From assembly GCF_918797505.1 (NCBI RefSeq), contig NC_092800.1, positions 45,935,864 through 45,999,863 of the forward strand: DNA of 64,000 nucleotides, written 5' to 3'. This document shows positions 1 to 10,310 of this stretch, piece after piece. Numbering within the stretch: position 1 is the stretch's first letter; each line of letters opens with the position of its first letter. The notes beneath the pieces are model-generated. The model searched no databases. It was given only the letters and a program-made list of their open reading frames with translations, and had not been told where the DNA came from. The translations under genes and the position numbers were made by a program. The DNA is from Bemisia tabaci. Taxonomy: Eukaryota; Arthropoda; Insecta; Hemiptera; Aleyrodidae.

Positions 1-402
1 CCTCCCGTACGTTGACAGCCGTCAACCACGCGTTCTTCGACGTGAAGTCCTCGAACATTCCGTGGACCTGCGACGCAACCTCCAGGTACTCTTGCATGGT
101 GAAGTAGGTCTCGTGGCCGAGGAATGAGCACTCGTCAAAACGCACGGTGTCAAGCTGGTTCGCCGCGTCGGCCGGCAGAGCGCACTGGAGCAGTTTCATC
201 GCCCGTTTCGCTATAAGGTTCCTGTATTCGGCCGTTTCGTGCACTGAGGCGCTGTTCTTGTGGCAGTTGCTGATCAGGACCAGGTTCAGAACGAGAGAAG
301 GGATCGAAGGAGGGAGTATCTCGCAGAGGCCGGCAAAGTGGTCGTAGCGGGACCACCCGGTCAGGATCAAGCCCACGATTTTCGTGTCTCTCACGAGGAA
401 AC
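1..402 (-). CDS. HEXD: HEXD-like exon 5, truncated by window edge
   Basis: It encodes residues 349-482. The acceptor TTTTCCAG is at 403-410, and the split codon G|GT gives Gly 349. It includes [11 protein letters not shown] and a following helix-rich stretch ending at VNVRE. The frame is open to base 1 with no stop, so the exon or gene continues beyond the window. Confidence 0.9.
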
Positions 403-3400
403 CTGGAAAAGAAACGAGGATTTAGATGTCATCACAGGGTTGCTGGCGATCTGGAAAGTCAGGGAATTTCTGACACATCTACGAATCACTAAGTAAAACC
501 TATTAACGATGAAACTACCAGACCACGTATTTCGTTCGCGGTGTTTAAAAATCTCCGCTCTCGTTTCACATTTTTACACAAGAACATGTCTACATCATTT
601 CTTTAATTTTTTCAGAATTTGCTTCGCACGAAGAAAAAAAATTACCCAAGTTTTCAAAAATTGACGTTGAGTAGTTGTCCATTTCAAAGAAAAAGTATGA
701 CGGGTCTGCAACGAGTTTCACCGTTGATATCACTCATCTTCCTAACGTTTACCATTCCTGGTCATTTTTATTGAGGCCTGTCATTTTTCAATCAGCTACT
801 GAATGCCTTTTACCAAGATTTGATCTCTAAATAAGGGAATTTTGTACAAAGTTCAGCAAAAGTATCCAATAAAAATAGATAGAAATATTGCTCGGAGGTC
901 AAGAATAGTCAGATAAATAGATTTCTTATGTAAATTGTGAAGTAAGGAGTGCATTTCGGACTTTGCCGATGCGCTCATCGTGATTTTTGAGACACTTGCT
1001 ATGAGTGACAACTCTTATTTTTGCTCCAGCAAAAGTTTGCCACAGGCCCATTGTCAGGGAATTTCACCAAAATGTGTCAGGAAAATCAGGAAAACGTCAG
1101 GGAACACCGGAAAAAAAGAGGTGCTGTAGTAACATCCTGGATGTTAAAAAAATGTGCGACAACTCTTGAATGTTGTCATTACCACTGGCTGTTAAAGTAA
1201 CATCCTATTATGCTACGTTAACTGCCAGAGTGTTAATAGCAACATTCAAGAGTTGTTGCACATTTTTTTAACAACCGTAAACATCCGGGACGTCATGTCC
1301 AGGCAGTTATGCTGGTATGGACATGTGCAAAGAATGTCGGAGGAGAGGTTGCCCAAACAAGTTTTGGATTGGGTACCACCTGGGAAGAGGCGACGGGGAC
1401 GTCCCGTAAAGGGTTGGCGGCAGGGCGTTGACGAAGAGATGTTGCGGTGTCAGTTGCCCGATAACCTCTGGGAAGACAGGCATATGTGGCGTTTGGGTGT
1501 CGTAGAACGCCAGAGTGCGTTGTAAAGCGGCTTATATATATAACATCCGGGATGTTACTACAGCATCTTTTTTTTTCGGTGAATTTAATTCTCCAAATTC
1601 TGTGGGAACTTAGTAAAATTTCAACTATGAGGCTGGTGGTGGAATCTAGACAGGGTGAAAAAGAGACCTGTTTTGAGGAAGCGGATCCAGCTGAGCTGAT
1701 TCTCGAGGTGGAACGTGAGGTTGGGGAGGACGGCGAGCTCCCCGGTGGCGCCCTTGAAGGAGCCAGCGACCCAGATCCGAGGGAAGGTCTTGGCGTACCA
1801 GAACCAGTTCCAGTCGGGGAGGCTCCCAGCCACGTCGGTGCCGTAGACCCAGACCACCGGCTCGACCCAGTAGCGCAGCTTGGAGATGGCAAAGTACCCC
1901 GGAAGCCAGTGCCGCATCATGTCGTCCCAGATTAGGGTCTTCACGCCCGGGTAGTTCATCTCGATGAAACTCGCCGTGTTTATCACGTGTTTCTCGAATA
2001 TCTGGCTGGAAGAAAGAGAGCGAGTTCTGTGTCAATGGATCAACAGCCTGATTCTTGAAATTTTGTGTTTGTCAGGTGGACATAGATGACATAAGTTAAA
2101 AGCCGGAGCGTATGATTGGTCGGCTATGTGTTATCGCTGCTTTATATCGTACCTTTGTTAGGTGGAATAGACGACATACTGTCGGAAACTCAAGAGGTGC
2201 CTTTAGCTTGTTGTGAGTTTCACCCGACATAGGTACGACAAAGCAGCGATAAGTCATAGCCAACCAATCACGCTCCACCTTTTAACCTATGTCACCCATG
2301 TCTACCCAACAAACACAAAATTTCACCAATCAGGCTGCTGGTATGACTTAGAGTCGAGTGCGGGCTGAATGGGCAAAGCGTGATTAAGTTCCAATCGATC
2401 AGTCGTAATAGTGCATGTATTAAAATGTGGCTTGGTAAGTTATTTTTGCGTGAATAATAGCTTTTCACTTGGTACGAGTATTGAGGAGGAAAAATTTAAT
2501 TCGCACTGAAAAATAAATCTCGGTATATTTACTAAGAAAATGGTAAAATTACCCCAGGGGTAAGAATTCTTACCCAAGGGTAAGGATTGAAGGTTCTATT
2601 TGATCCCAGTCTTTTCTTGGTAAAATTACCATTTATGGAATTGGTAATTTTACCAAGATTTCTCGGCAAAATTTTTGAACTTTCTCGGTAATGTTACTGG
2701 ACCTTTGTAAAAACGGCATTATTTTTTATCGACTGTGGTAGAATTACTGAGATAAAATGGCAAAGTTACCGGGAATTGATTACCAATAAAAGTGGTATTC
2801 TTACCCGGAAAAAACATAAAAAATACCGGTTTTTAGGTAAGCTTACCAGTCTGTCTTGGTAAAATTACGAATAATTGGTAAAACAAGTGAGATGGTAAAG
2901 GTACCAACGGACCTTGGTAAAAACGCCGAGAATTTTTTTTCAGTGCGGTGCTTTAATTCATACATTGTGTAGTAGACCACTCCTCCAAACGTTCCACCAT
3001 TGAAACCCCGGGACGATAACATGCAGTCAAAATGACAGGAGCCTCACTAACCTGGGGGTATCATCCGTAGCCGTGCAGACAGGGCAGATTTTGAGATGAT
3101 AGACCTCATCGCAGCCGATATGTATCCACCTGGCCGTCCTGTGGACAGCCATCACCTGTCTCACCATCTCCTCGATAACTTGGCGGGAGTGGGCTTTCGA
3201 GGGGCAGATCACTTCCGGGTACTGCTGCACTTCGCGCAAGTTCATGAAATCCGCAAGTTTCAGCACGTACTCCATGTGACCGAATGTCTGGATCAGGGGA
3301 ATTACTTCCATGTCCAAGGAGTCGCAGATCTGCAGCAAGTCTAAAATCTGCAATTGAATCGGAGCCACGTGATAAACGTAAATAACCTATCATATATCTT

Positions 3401-5965
3401 TTTTCTATACAAATTAAATTTGTTTAAAAATTTTCTCAAAAACCGATTATATACTTAAGTAACTTACTTTTTTATTATTCTTTACGCACAATAGCCGTTT
3501 CGGACAGGCTGCCCATCTTCAGGTGACTGAATTGGTATGGTGACTGAACCGAAATGGCCATTGTGCATGCGTAAGCAATAATAAAAAAGTAAGTCATCTA
3601 AGTATAATAGGTTTTTGAAAATGGTGTAATTTGTATAGGAAAAAGTGTTCATAGTGCCGATAAAGTGTTAGAAAAATTGTGCAATATGCTACAATATAGT
3701 TATCATATATCGTCACCTTTCGGCCGTAGTATCACAAGCGCCATGCGACGTTTCAAAATTTTCACCGCCATTTCTTTTTTTTACGGAGAAATTTTACACT
3801 AAACTGTCCGAAAATTTCAGTGAATTTTCCTCGCGCTGCCGATACAATTCAGCGAAATTTTCAAACAGATTCAATCATCAATTTCTCTGTAAAATAATAA
3901 AATGGCGGCAGAAATTTTGAAACTTCGCATTGGGCTTGTGAAACTTTGGCCTGAAGGCGACGATATGTCAAAGAGGAGAACAAGCCTCGGAAAATACTCT
4001 GAATGGATACAGACAACTTCGCTCCAACCAAAATTTCCTGGAGCATCTATGCGAACGTCCATATAGGTAATATTTTCCACGTCGGAATTGTTTTTGAGAT
4101 AACTGGGATTCCTGTTGCTTCAATGGAATTCTTGTTACAGTCCCCGTTTGGACAACGGGGATTCTAGTTGTCTCAAAAAGAAATCCGACAAAGAAAATAC
4201 CAACTGAACGTACGATGTGTCCTCTTGGAAAATGTCTTCATGCATTGAAAACCACCAAATTTCGAGACGCTACTTTCTCCACCCAGCTGAGTAATCGAAC
4301 GTTCGAACCTCACAGTCCTGAAAACCAAACTTTGGCTCCGATCATCATCAGTCTTTTGTACAAGAAGTATACACATCTTTTGACCTATGACTGAAAAATT
4401 CGTTTAACCGAACCGTAAACTTTGCCGGGCCATCATCGAAGTTTGGTCTATTTAACCCAAGTACCTAATCATCTCTCCGTATTAGCGGAAATACCTCTGA
4501 AAATATGTGAAATTTGAACATTTTAGTTTGAAATATTCGGAGTTTATAATGAAAGGATATTTTTATAGGTATATTCTTGGGGTACTTACAAAGGAATCCC
4601 TAAAAAAAATATGTTGCCAATGTCTTTTTGTTTCGTTGGATGCGGTTTAAAGTGCTTCAGTAACCGGTTATGTTGTCTCAGTTGATCCTTGATCTCACAT
4701 CTTCCAAAAACTAACTGTAATGAAAAAGATCTTACCTCTGTTTTGGTATAGGCGTTGGTGGCCGAGACGTTGCGGAGAATGCCCTCGAAAGGGAACATGT
4801 CCTCGTATTCGATGAGGAGGGCAGTGGCGCCAGCGCGAGCCACGAGTTTCAGCCATTCTTTTAAGTAGCTTATAGTCGGTGGTGCACCTTTCAGGTCCAA
4901 GTGGACGACCCTTAAAGTCTCTGCATGCACACCTATCCAATGATCGCATCATACAGTATTAGTGAAAAAAACGTTCGAGATTTTTACAGCTGAATAGAAT
5001 AGAATAGTTTTACTTTATTTATATTCTGTTGGGATAGACCGCTGGGAGGGGGGGAGGGTTTGACATGTTCAATATTTTGAGTATTCACAGCAATAATCTA
5101 GTGCACACAAAACTTTCATAGGTGCGTTATTTAACTCATTAATTGTGAGAGTACGAAATTTTAGTAAAGAGGGTGAGTAGGCATAATGGTCATTTAAGGC
5201 ATTTTTCTCAGAATCCTAATATAGAATTGAGCTTATAGTTCTTTTGGATATTTAAGGGGGCTGTGCTCTCTGATGTTTTGATATACGCATATAATGGACA
5301 TTCAAACAGCAGGTGTTCTAGGTTTTCTAGGAGATTGTTAAAACTAATTACAAGTTTATAATGCTTTCTGTGAACGCTTTTAACGTCCACATTATATGTA
5401 ACTCATTTTCCTCGAGATATGATATTTTTTTACATTTTTGTAAGCCCTTGCTACAAGGTGGAAACTTTAAAATCGCTAACATGAAAAAATACGTGTGGCG
5501 TAAGGCACGTAATCTAATCGAGCGCGTTTTAATTAGTTGTTAGTACCTATTAAACGCAACGGAAACTAAAGCACCTTCAATTTTTATACATGCAACACAA
5601 ACATCCCATGAGCACGAATAGTTGTATCCGAGCTAGGCGTTTCAGCCGTTCGTATCTAAAAAATTAAAATGGCCAATCAAAAGCAATGGGTAATGTGAGT
5701 TGGTCCCTTCCTGCCTAACGCGGACAAATTGTAGTCCAAATCTGGTCTCACCTTGAGCCACCTGGGGTGAATTGGGAGAGAGATTCGCCGTTTCATCGCT
5801 TGTCATGAGTTGTGAGAGACGTTTCCACGCGTACCATTTTCCAGAGTCCTCGAGTTGTGGATCACTCTCCTCTTGGTAGAGGGTCGATGCGAAAGCCAAA
5901 ATCCAGACACATGTGCCAACCGATAAAACCACGACCAGGTGCCGAAATCTAGTCCGCGATCTCAT
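1..5965 (-). CDS. HEXD: Hexosaminidase D-like GH20 glycosidase, 5 exons, 3' end outside window
   Basis: The coding exons on the minus strand are 5965-5752, 4932-4736, 3347-3052, 2005-1668 and 402-1. They total 1447 nt, or 482 codons plus one base, and the reading frame continues across all four GT-AG junctions. The product matches what I know of hexosaminidase D, a glycoside hydrolase family 20 enzyme that removes beta-linked N-acetylgalactosamine or N-acetylglucosamine from glycoconjugates. Visible landmarks are a hydrophobic segment at residues about 9-27 (likely type II signal anchor, so membrane or secretory pathway); HLDLKGAPP at 82-90; [10 protein letters not shown] at 113-122; QTFGHMEYV at 157-165; HIGCDEV with the catalytic Asp-Glu pair at 217-218; WDD at 262-264; and TGWSRYDHF at 363-371. 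The start is well defined because two in-frame stops (TGATGA) lie 12 bases upstream. The C-terminus is missing because the window ends inside exon 5. The identification rests on motif memory, not a search. Confidence 0.9.
403..1104. repeat. Intron 4 proximal part: dispersed repeat debris
   Basis: Two diverged repeats are seen. Bases about 430-860 resemble 11085-11430, sharing a GTCAGGGAATTTCTGAC block and, further on, a TTTGATCTC block in the same order. Bases about 905-1050 match family L (CGATGCGCTCATCGTGATTT), which recurs at 41518-42048 and near 42945. No exon is visible here. Confidence 0.5.
1105..1581. mobile_element. Inverted-repeat element in intron 4, split by a LINE insertion
   Basis: The terminal inverted repeats run inward from CACCGGAAAAAAAGAGGTGC on the left and its near-complement ending TTTTTTCGGTG at 1581. 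The matched arms are about 40 bp and share GCTGTAGTAACATCC. The element is interrupted at 1294-1541 by a LINE tail. No transposase is encoded. Confidence 0.7.
1294..1541 (+). mobile_element. 5'-truncated LINE tail (RTE/craniiform-like ORF2 C-terminus)
   Basis: The reading frame ending at 1525 encodes [18 protein letters not shown], then [10 protein letters not shown] and a [12 protein letters not shown] end. This pattern is typical of the C-terminus of arthropod non-LTR retrotransposon ORF2. Only about 16 bases of 3' UTR with a (TA)n tail follow. A 14-bp direct repeat, AACATCCGGGAYGT, flanks it at 1280-1293 and 1542-1555, which is a clean target duplication. A second copy is at 35549-35689. 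Confidence 0.8.
1668..2005 (-). CDS. HEXD: HEXD-like exon 4 (WDD region)
   Basis: It encodes residues 236 (split AG|C, Ser) to 348 plus one base. The acceptor is CTTTCTTCCAG with the exon starting at 2005. A second AG four bases later would break the phase, so the first is preferred. The donor is AAACAG|GTCTCT. Motifs are [19 protein letters not shown] and a tryptophan-rich loop, all fitting the GH20 barrel of hexosaminidase D. Intron 3 (2006-3051) holds two inverted-repeat elements. Confidence 0.9.
2043..2338. mobile_element. Inverted-repeat element in intron 3 (CAGCCTGATT ends)
   Basis: The left end CAGCCTGATT and right end AATCAGGCTG frame arms of roughly 100 bp. They match at TTTTGTGTTTGT, GACATAGATGACATA and GATTGGTCGGCTATG. 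The total is about 296 bp with no ORF of note. It is a MITE by structure; the superfamily is uncertain. Confidence 0.75.
2503..2946. mobile_element. Inverted-repeat element made of GGTAAAATTACC palindromes
   Basis: The 21-bp ends GCACTGAAAAA...CTCGG and CCGAG...TTTTTCAGTGC are complementary. The interior is a run of degenerate GGTAAnnTTACC palindromes (more than ten), an unusual low-information composition. It lies in intron 3 of the HEXD-like gene. Confidence 0.65.
3052..3347 (-). CDS. HEXD: HEXD-like exon 3 (catalytic Asp-Glu)
   Basis: It encodes residues 138-235 plus two bases of codon 236. The acceptor is CAATTGCAG and the donor is CCCCAG|GTTAGT. It contains QTFGHMEYV and HIGCDEV. In GH20 the Asp orients the substrate acetamido group and the Glu is the acid/base; both are present. 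Four cysteines follow the active site region. Intron 2 (3348-4735) holds two inverted-repeat elements. Confidence 0.92.
3400..3647. mobile_element. Inverted-repeat element in intron 2
   Basis: Arms of about 100 bp pair CTATACAAATT, CAAAAACC, AGTAACTTACTTTTTTATTA and GCACAATAGCCGTTTCGG with their complements on the right. The central loop is about 50 bp. Non-coding. Confidence 0.75.
3706..3966. mobile_element. Family C element (CGTCACCTTCCGGCC ends), copy 1
   Basis: The left end ATATCGTCACCTTTCGGCC and right end GGCCTGAAGGCGACGATAT are complementary. The interior pairs AAAATGGCGG with CCGCCATTT around a TTCAGTGAATTTTC core. It is one of three copies (also 22923-23188 and 43624-43888), here inside intron 2. 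Confidence 0.75.
4736..4932 (-). CDS. HEXD: HEXD-like exon 2 (start of GH20 barrel)
   Basis: It encodes residues 72-137. The acceptor GATAG is at 4933-4934, and the donor CAGAG|GTAAG falls at 4735. Codon 72 is split (G|GT, Gly). The exon carries the HLDLKGAPP strand and the [10 protein letters not shown] motif typical of hexosaminidase D. Intron 1 upstream is 819 bp and holds a LINE 3' end. Confidence 0.9.
4986..5450 (-). mobile_element. LINE 3' end in intron 1
   Basis: On the minus strand, 5390-5208 encodes [14 protein letters not shown], the conserved HxxxxC-type motif at the C-terminus of jockey/I/R1-like reverse transcriptases. An AT-rich 3' UTR and a TATTC tandem tail near 4990 follow. 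The 5' part is lost. It has the same orientation as the host gene. The left limit is set by the tail; the right limit is approximate. Confidence 0.55.
5752..5965 (-). CDS. HEXD: HEXD-like exon 1 (start codon, signal anchor)
   Basis: It encodes residues 1-71 plus the first base of codon 72. The ATG is at 5965-5963 and is preceded in frame by two stops, so no longer N-terminus is possible in this exon. Residues 1-8 are basic (MRSRTRFR). A hydrophobic stretch follows to about residue 27, then a polar stem rich in S, E and D. The donor is CAAG|GTGAGA at 5751. A non-coding 5' exon further upstream cannot be excluded. Confidence 0.85.
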
Positions 5966-6133
5966 TCCTGGCGGAAGTCATCAACTTGGTTCGCGGCAGG
6001 TCCCTCGATCATAACCACCAACAAGAAAGTTCATTTTTCGTTACTGGACTTTTTTCTAATAGTGCTGCGAACCTGTGGAGATTTCAAAGATCATCAGGGT
6101 GTTTTCGCAAATAGGAACCATCTTCTCTGGCTT
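5966..6133. other. Region upstream of the HEXD-like start
   Basis: It should hold the 5' UTR and perhaps the promoter of the minus-strand gene. I see no TATA box or other recognisable element. Confidence 0.3.
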
Positions 6134-6391
6134 ATTTGGCTCGCGCTTAGCAAAAAGGAAACAAGCCACATCAGCCATTGTCAACTTTAATCGGGCAATT
6201 TAATGTTTTACATGAAAACGATTGGGCGGATTTTTGTACAAACAATGAATTTTCTGCATGGTACGAAACAAATTCCTTAACATTTTCGAAGGAATCCACA
6301 AAAACGTGCTCTTGTAAAAAATTAAATTGTCCAGTTAAATTTGGCATTGGCTGATGTGGCTTCACTCCCTTTTGCTAAATGTGGTCCATTT
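6134..6391. mobile_element. Family M element, copy 1
   Basis: The inverted ends pair TTAGCAAAAAGGAAACAAGC and CACATCAGCCA on the left with TGGCTGATGTGGCTTC and CTTTTGCTAA on the right, followed by TGGTCCATTT. It is related to 24095-24383 and 55725-55976. Confidence 0.65.
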
Positions 6392-7287
6392 GTAAAAGCG
6401 CCTGCGGCGTTCACAAAGGTATCGTGGGCAGATGTGCCATTTGGACTAAGTTTAAGAGGAAGGAGCCAAGTCAAATCTGAAACAAGCCGAGAAAAATAAG
6501 TTCGTGGTTTTATTCCTCCACAAGGCTCAATTTTAGATGTTATGCTCAATGATTATTTCCACATCCGAAATATTTTTTCTTTTGATTTTTTACAAGAGGT
6601 AATATGCGGCTAGGCAATTTGTAAACGACCCTTAAATTATTTTTGCCAAAATGTGACTTGGTTCTTTTCTGTCTAGCTCGGTATTTATTTTAAGTTGAGC
6701 CAAGAAACCCTCTCGCTCAATGCCCGTTCCTCAAGTAGGTAGTTGTAGTTAGCATCGGTTAGACTACATTGGATTCTGCAAAAGTAAACTGCTAGCGTTC
6801 GCACACTGAAGTTGTAAGACTTGGAACCTGCAAAAGTATTTGCTACTTTTAAATGCTGTTAGTAAAATGCAACTTATGGGTTTGCGAAATGTGTACAAGT
6901 AGTAGAATTATTTTGTGGCATCTTATATGTTTTTATACCTAATTTATAATTGCATGGCATAAATTTAATTCCTAGAACATGCATGGATGCACTCTACGTA
7001 GTAAAGAATAATAAATAAATACACTAAAAACAGTTCTAAGACAGAGTGTTCTATATGATGGTGCCGTGTCGAAACAGAAGCAAGAGTTAAAAACGCCTTC
7101 AATCCGCGCTGATGCAACATCTCCTGCACAGCCGAGAAATACGCCGTTCTATACATCGCCGCGATTGTTGTCTGTAGTTTACATTTCGATGTGCACACTG
7201 TTTATATTTTCACGAATATTTTCTTCTTTACCTACTTACTCAATCACTGTTCTCATGGGGTGTTTTTTTGTGTTTGTTTGTTTCTAG
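6392..7287. other. No gene or repeat recognised
   Basis: AT-rich sequence with short ORFs only. I see nothing that supports a coding exon or a clear repeat. Confidence 0.4.
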
Positions 7288-7554
7288 CTCAGTTTAAAGC
7301 GAAATTCGGAGTCTCAGTCCCTCTGTGAATGAGTCAAACGTCCTTTGTACGATTGTTCATTTCGTTGCAAAAGCAACAAGGCTAATGAAAATGAAACCAC
7401 ACAAAATTCCTCTTTTGGAATCTCCATTCGTTTTTTTCTCGCCGGAAGTGTTCATCGGTGCCGAAATAGTTTTCATCGACGGAAAAGGAGGACAGAACGA
7501 GTTGCAACGATACCAACGTGAGGGAATACAAGACGACTTCAGAGATCCTGACAG
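7288..7554 (+). other. Weak exon candidate
   Basis: A good acceptor (TTTGTTTGTTTCTAG ending at 7287) and a good donor (GACAG|GTAAGG at 7554/7555) bracket a frame that is open from about 7301, with an in-frame ATG at 7385. The 57 or so residues from that ATG match no family I know. The splice signals are the only support, so this may be chance. Confidence 0.15.
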
Positions 7555-7855
7555 GTAAGGCTACGTGTAACATACAACTTATTTGAACTGAAAATTTGGG
7601 GTTATCTCTAAATTTCCTCATTCTTTTTTGAGGCAATGTATATGTTTTGCTGTGCTGCCAAGATTGTGCAAATTTGAATATAATCAAGCACACTGAAGGA
7701 CGCACACAAGGCGTAGAACATAGCTTTAGGATGGCTTTTATTTGCTAAATAGCAATGAATTCTATAGATCGTTGGTGAACCTAGGAACTCGTAAATTGTT
7801 TATCGAGACTTGAAATGAGTAACTTGGTTTGCTACGTTGCCAATTCCCAAACGCA

Positions 7856-7912
<57 letters not shown>

Positions 7913-8990
7913 GATCGGTTTTTTACACTTATTTAACAACCCCAAAACAATACCTATTTACTCATTTCAGGTAGTGAAACATTTTTTCATTAAGAAAAAA
8001 CATTAAGTTTTCTACCATTCTTTGACGCGTAAATTTTGCAACACCACCGTCGAGCATGTGCTTTTGAAATTTCACCTGCGGCAGCGATATTTGCAAAGTT
8101 GCAGATTTTCTGTCACGTTTTATTTTATGATTAATTTTACTCAGCTCATCTGTATCAATATAAACCGAAACAATCGATAGCATCGAAATTTCCAAACTTC
8201 GGGAAGAGGTACAAACACAGCGGAATTCCGATATTGCATGGATTTTCGCATGAACTCATATCTTCTCGAATTTCATGCCCTCTCCTTCTAACCCGATGTC
8301 TAATTGGTCTCCGAGTTGAGATCACGCTGGCTCACCCAAGATTTTAAACTAAAAGTCACTCGAAAATTACTTGTACATGGTACATAAAAAATATTCGAGG
8401 ATTAAACTACCAGACTGCAGAGGCGAGCGCTATAGGCCAAAATAAATCCTTTACCCCCTTAAGGTTTATGCCAGAAGATGATATTCAGATTTTTTGAGTG
8501 AAGCGTCCTCTTTTTGCGAAGTGGATTCCGCTTCAACGAAGTGAATTTCACTCCTCCTGGGAAAAATAGACTCCGGAAATAAGTGCACTTCGGATTTCAC
8601 TTCGGTATTTCTAAGAGTGCAGTATAATAAACCATTTACCTAAAAAACTATTTCGATCAAACTATTTTCGATCTCCCTCGCTTTTCACTAGAATCGCAGC
8701 CAGATGAAGCTCTCTCTGGAAATGACTTTCACGCCGCGCCGGATATCGTCCGAAAATAGTTTCAAAAGTCTTTTGGGTTCATAATCGACGATGAAGTGTA
8801 AATATTGTATTGCAAATTTTCCGTTTGGATACATTTTCGTCTCCAGGTGGAACTCTTCCATTTTCTCCGGACTTGTGGCTCTCAGCGATAACACGGCAGT
8901 ATGATGAACCACCTAAGGCTAAAAACTTTTTACCTTAGGTTATTGACCCTTCGTTTTTTTTCATTGAAAAATCGCTCTTTGGCTGTGACC
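7555..8990. other. Intergenic, with a poly-T tract
   Basis: A run of about 50 T bases lies at 7859-7908, possibly the poly-A tail of an old minus-strand retroposed copy or simply slippage. Bases 8510-8625 (TCCGGAAATAAGTGCACTTC, TTTCTAAGAGTGCAG) recur in diverged form near 48770-48842. The rest is unremarkable. Confidence 0.4.
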
Positions 8991-8999
8991 GAAAATGGT

Positions 9000-9135
9000 C
9001 ACATTTTCACCGATATCAAAAAACGCTCATATATCAGTCACGTGGTAATTGGGTAAATTCAAAACTTCCTCCTCGGCCTCGTTTTCTGGAACACGGACGA
9101 CCTTGTAATAATTCGTACGCGATGGCTGTGCATGG
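9000..9135 (+). repeat. Diverged dispersed repeat, copy 1
   Basis: It shares TCACGTGG, TCAAAACT, CCTCG and CGACCTTGTARTAAT in order with 10600-10735. A partial match lies at 9680-9740. Unit function unknown. Confidence 0.45.
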
Positions 9136-9164
9136 AGTTCTTAAATGCGTCGGAGACTTGCGAC

Positions 9165-9340
9165 TCAAATGCATTTTCCTCGTAAAATTTTTTGCGAGGA
9201 ACAGGATGATACTACTGTTTTTTCTGAAAGCAACTCCTAAGCTCAAAAAAAAAAACATTCAAAGTAGAGGCCGTAATAGAGGGGATATCCCGCACGCTAC
9301 ATCGAGAGTCCACCTCTCTGGCCAAACTCTCCATGCACGG
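9165..9340. mobile_element. Family G half element
   Basis: Only one arm is present. It has a TTTTGCGAGGAACA block, a GCTCAAA run, GAGGCCGTAATAGAGGGGAT and CCAAACTCTCCATGCA. The same blocks form full foldbacks at 44749-45250 and 57776-58575. Confidence 0.5.
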
Positions 9341-10080
9341 ATCGCCGGATCGGGATCATAATATGCATTAGCAGGGTTTCAATTCTATTTGGGTGTTATC
9401 AAAAAATGATCAGTATACCACGTGGCTCCAATAAACTCATAGTGCCGCAATCACACGCTGAATGTGGGAGCTGAATGTGGAGGTCATCGGCTCGATGCCT
9501 GAATTTTGCGCGTGACGCGCAAAATTCAGCAACAATTCTCAGCAACCATCGGACTAATGTTGAATTTGTCTGTACTATTCGAGTAGATTTGATACACATC
9601 TGGATGAAAATAAATCGAATTTGCTAAATTTCAGCCGTTGGGCGATGACTGTTGACATCCACATTCAGCTGTTAAATTCATGACGTCCTGCTCGGCCTCG
9701 TTTCCTGTTCGGTAAAAATTTCCGCGTTCATGGTAGTTTTCATTTATTACTTACTTTCGATAATTACTTGAATGAGTGTGGCCAGAGAGGCAATTTAACA
9801 ATCAGAGCTCAAACTGGTGATAGGTAAGGAGAAAAGTGGGAGAGAGAAAGAATCTGATTTGAACGGTGACACGAAAAGACGTGCGAAATCCGAGATAAGA
9901 CTCCCAGATTTTCCTCGTTTTCAGCAAGTTCTGAAAGATAGGTACCGCCGCACTGGTCTCACATACTTAAGTAATAGAGAATTTGAAGGTGTCGGAAACT
10001 TTGTGAATTTCATGTTTAAAATGATGCTACTAGAAAAACTAAGCTCGAGGATATCCTTGGTTTCCAAATTGGACAATTAT
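9341..10080. other. No gene recognised
   Basis: A short ORF at 9817-10107 has no recognisable family, and its end overlaps repeat family J. A local hairpin GAATTTTGCGCGTGACGCGC lies near 9510. Nothing else stands out. Confidence 0.35.
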
Positions 10081-10310
10081 TGGAAAATATATGACAAAAT
10101 AACCTAATCTGCTAAAATACATGTGTTTTAATGGAAAATGCCGCCAAATGACGTCGCAAGGCGGCAAATTTTCTCACTTTTAAATCAATTTTTCAACCAT
10201 TTCCCTTGTGAGAAAATTTAATGAAAAATACTGCGAACTCAGCTCTTTAGACACTCTCAGATAAAGCAATAAAATTTTTGTGCGCAAATTCCCTATTATC
10301 CAAACTTCCA
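10080..10310 (+). repeat. Dispersed repeat family J, copy 1
   Basis: Blocks CTGCTAAAATACATGTGTTT, GCCGCCAAATGACGTCGCAA and TTTTAAATC recur at 39400-39640 (same strand) and 53290-53500 (opposite strand), with a fragment at 46095-46200. No clear terminal repeats were found. Confidence 0.5.

Noticed and set aside
1293..1892. A 199-codon minus frame across intron 4 and exon 4
   Set aside because: It is out of frame with the HEXD-like protein, runs antisense through the LINE tail, and ignores good splice sites.
4301..4320. GTTCGAACCTC as a possible tRNA T-loop
   Set aside because: No matching acceptor stem, A box or cloverleaf around it.
7859..7908. Poly-T tract as the tail of a processed pseudogene
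   Set aside because: No spliced coding sequence is found to its right on the minus strand.
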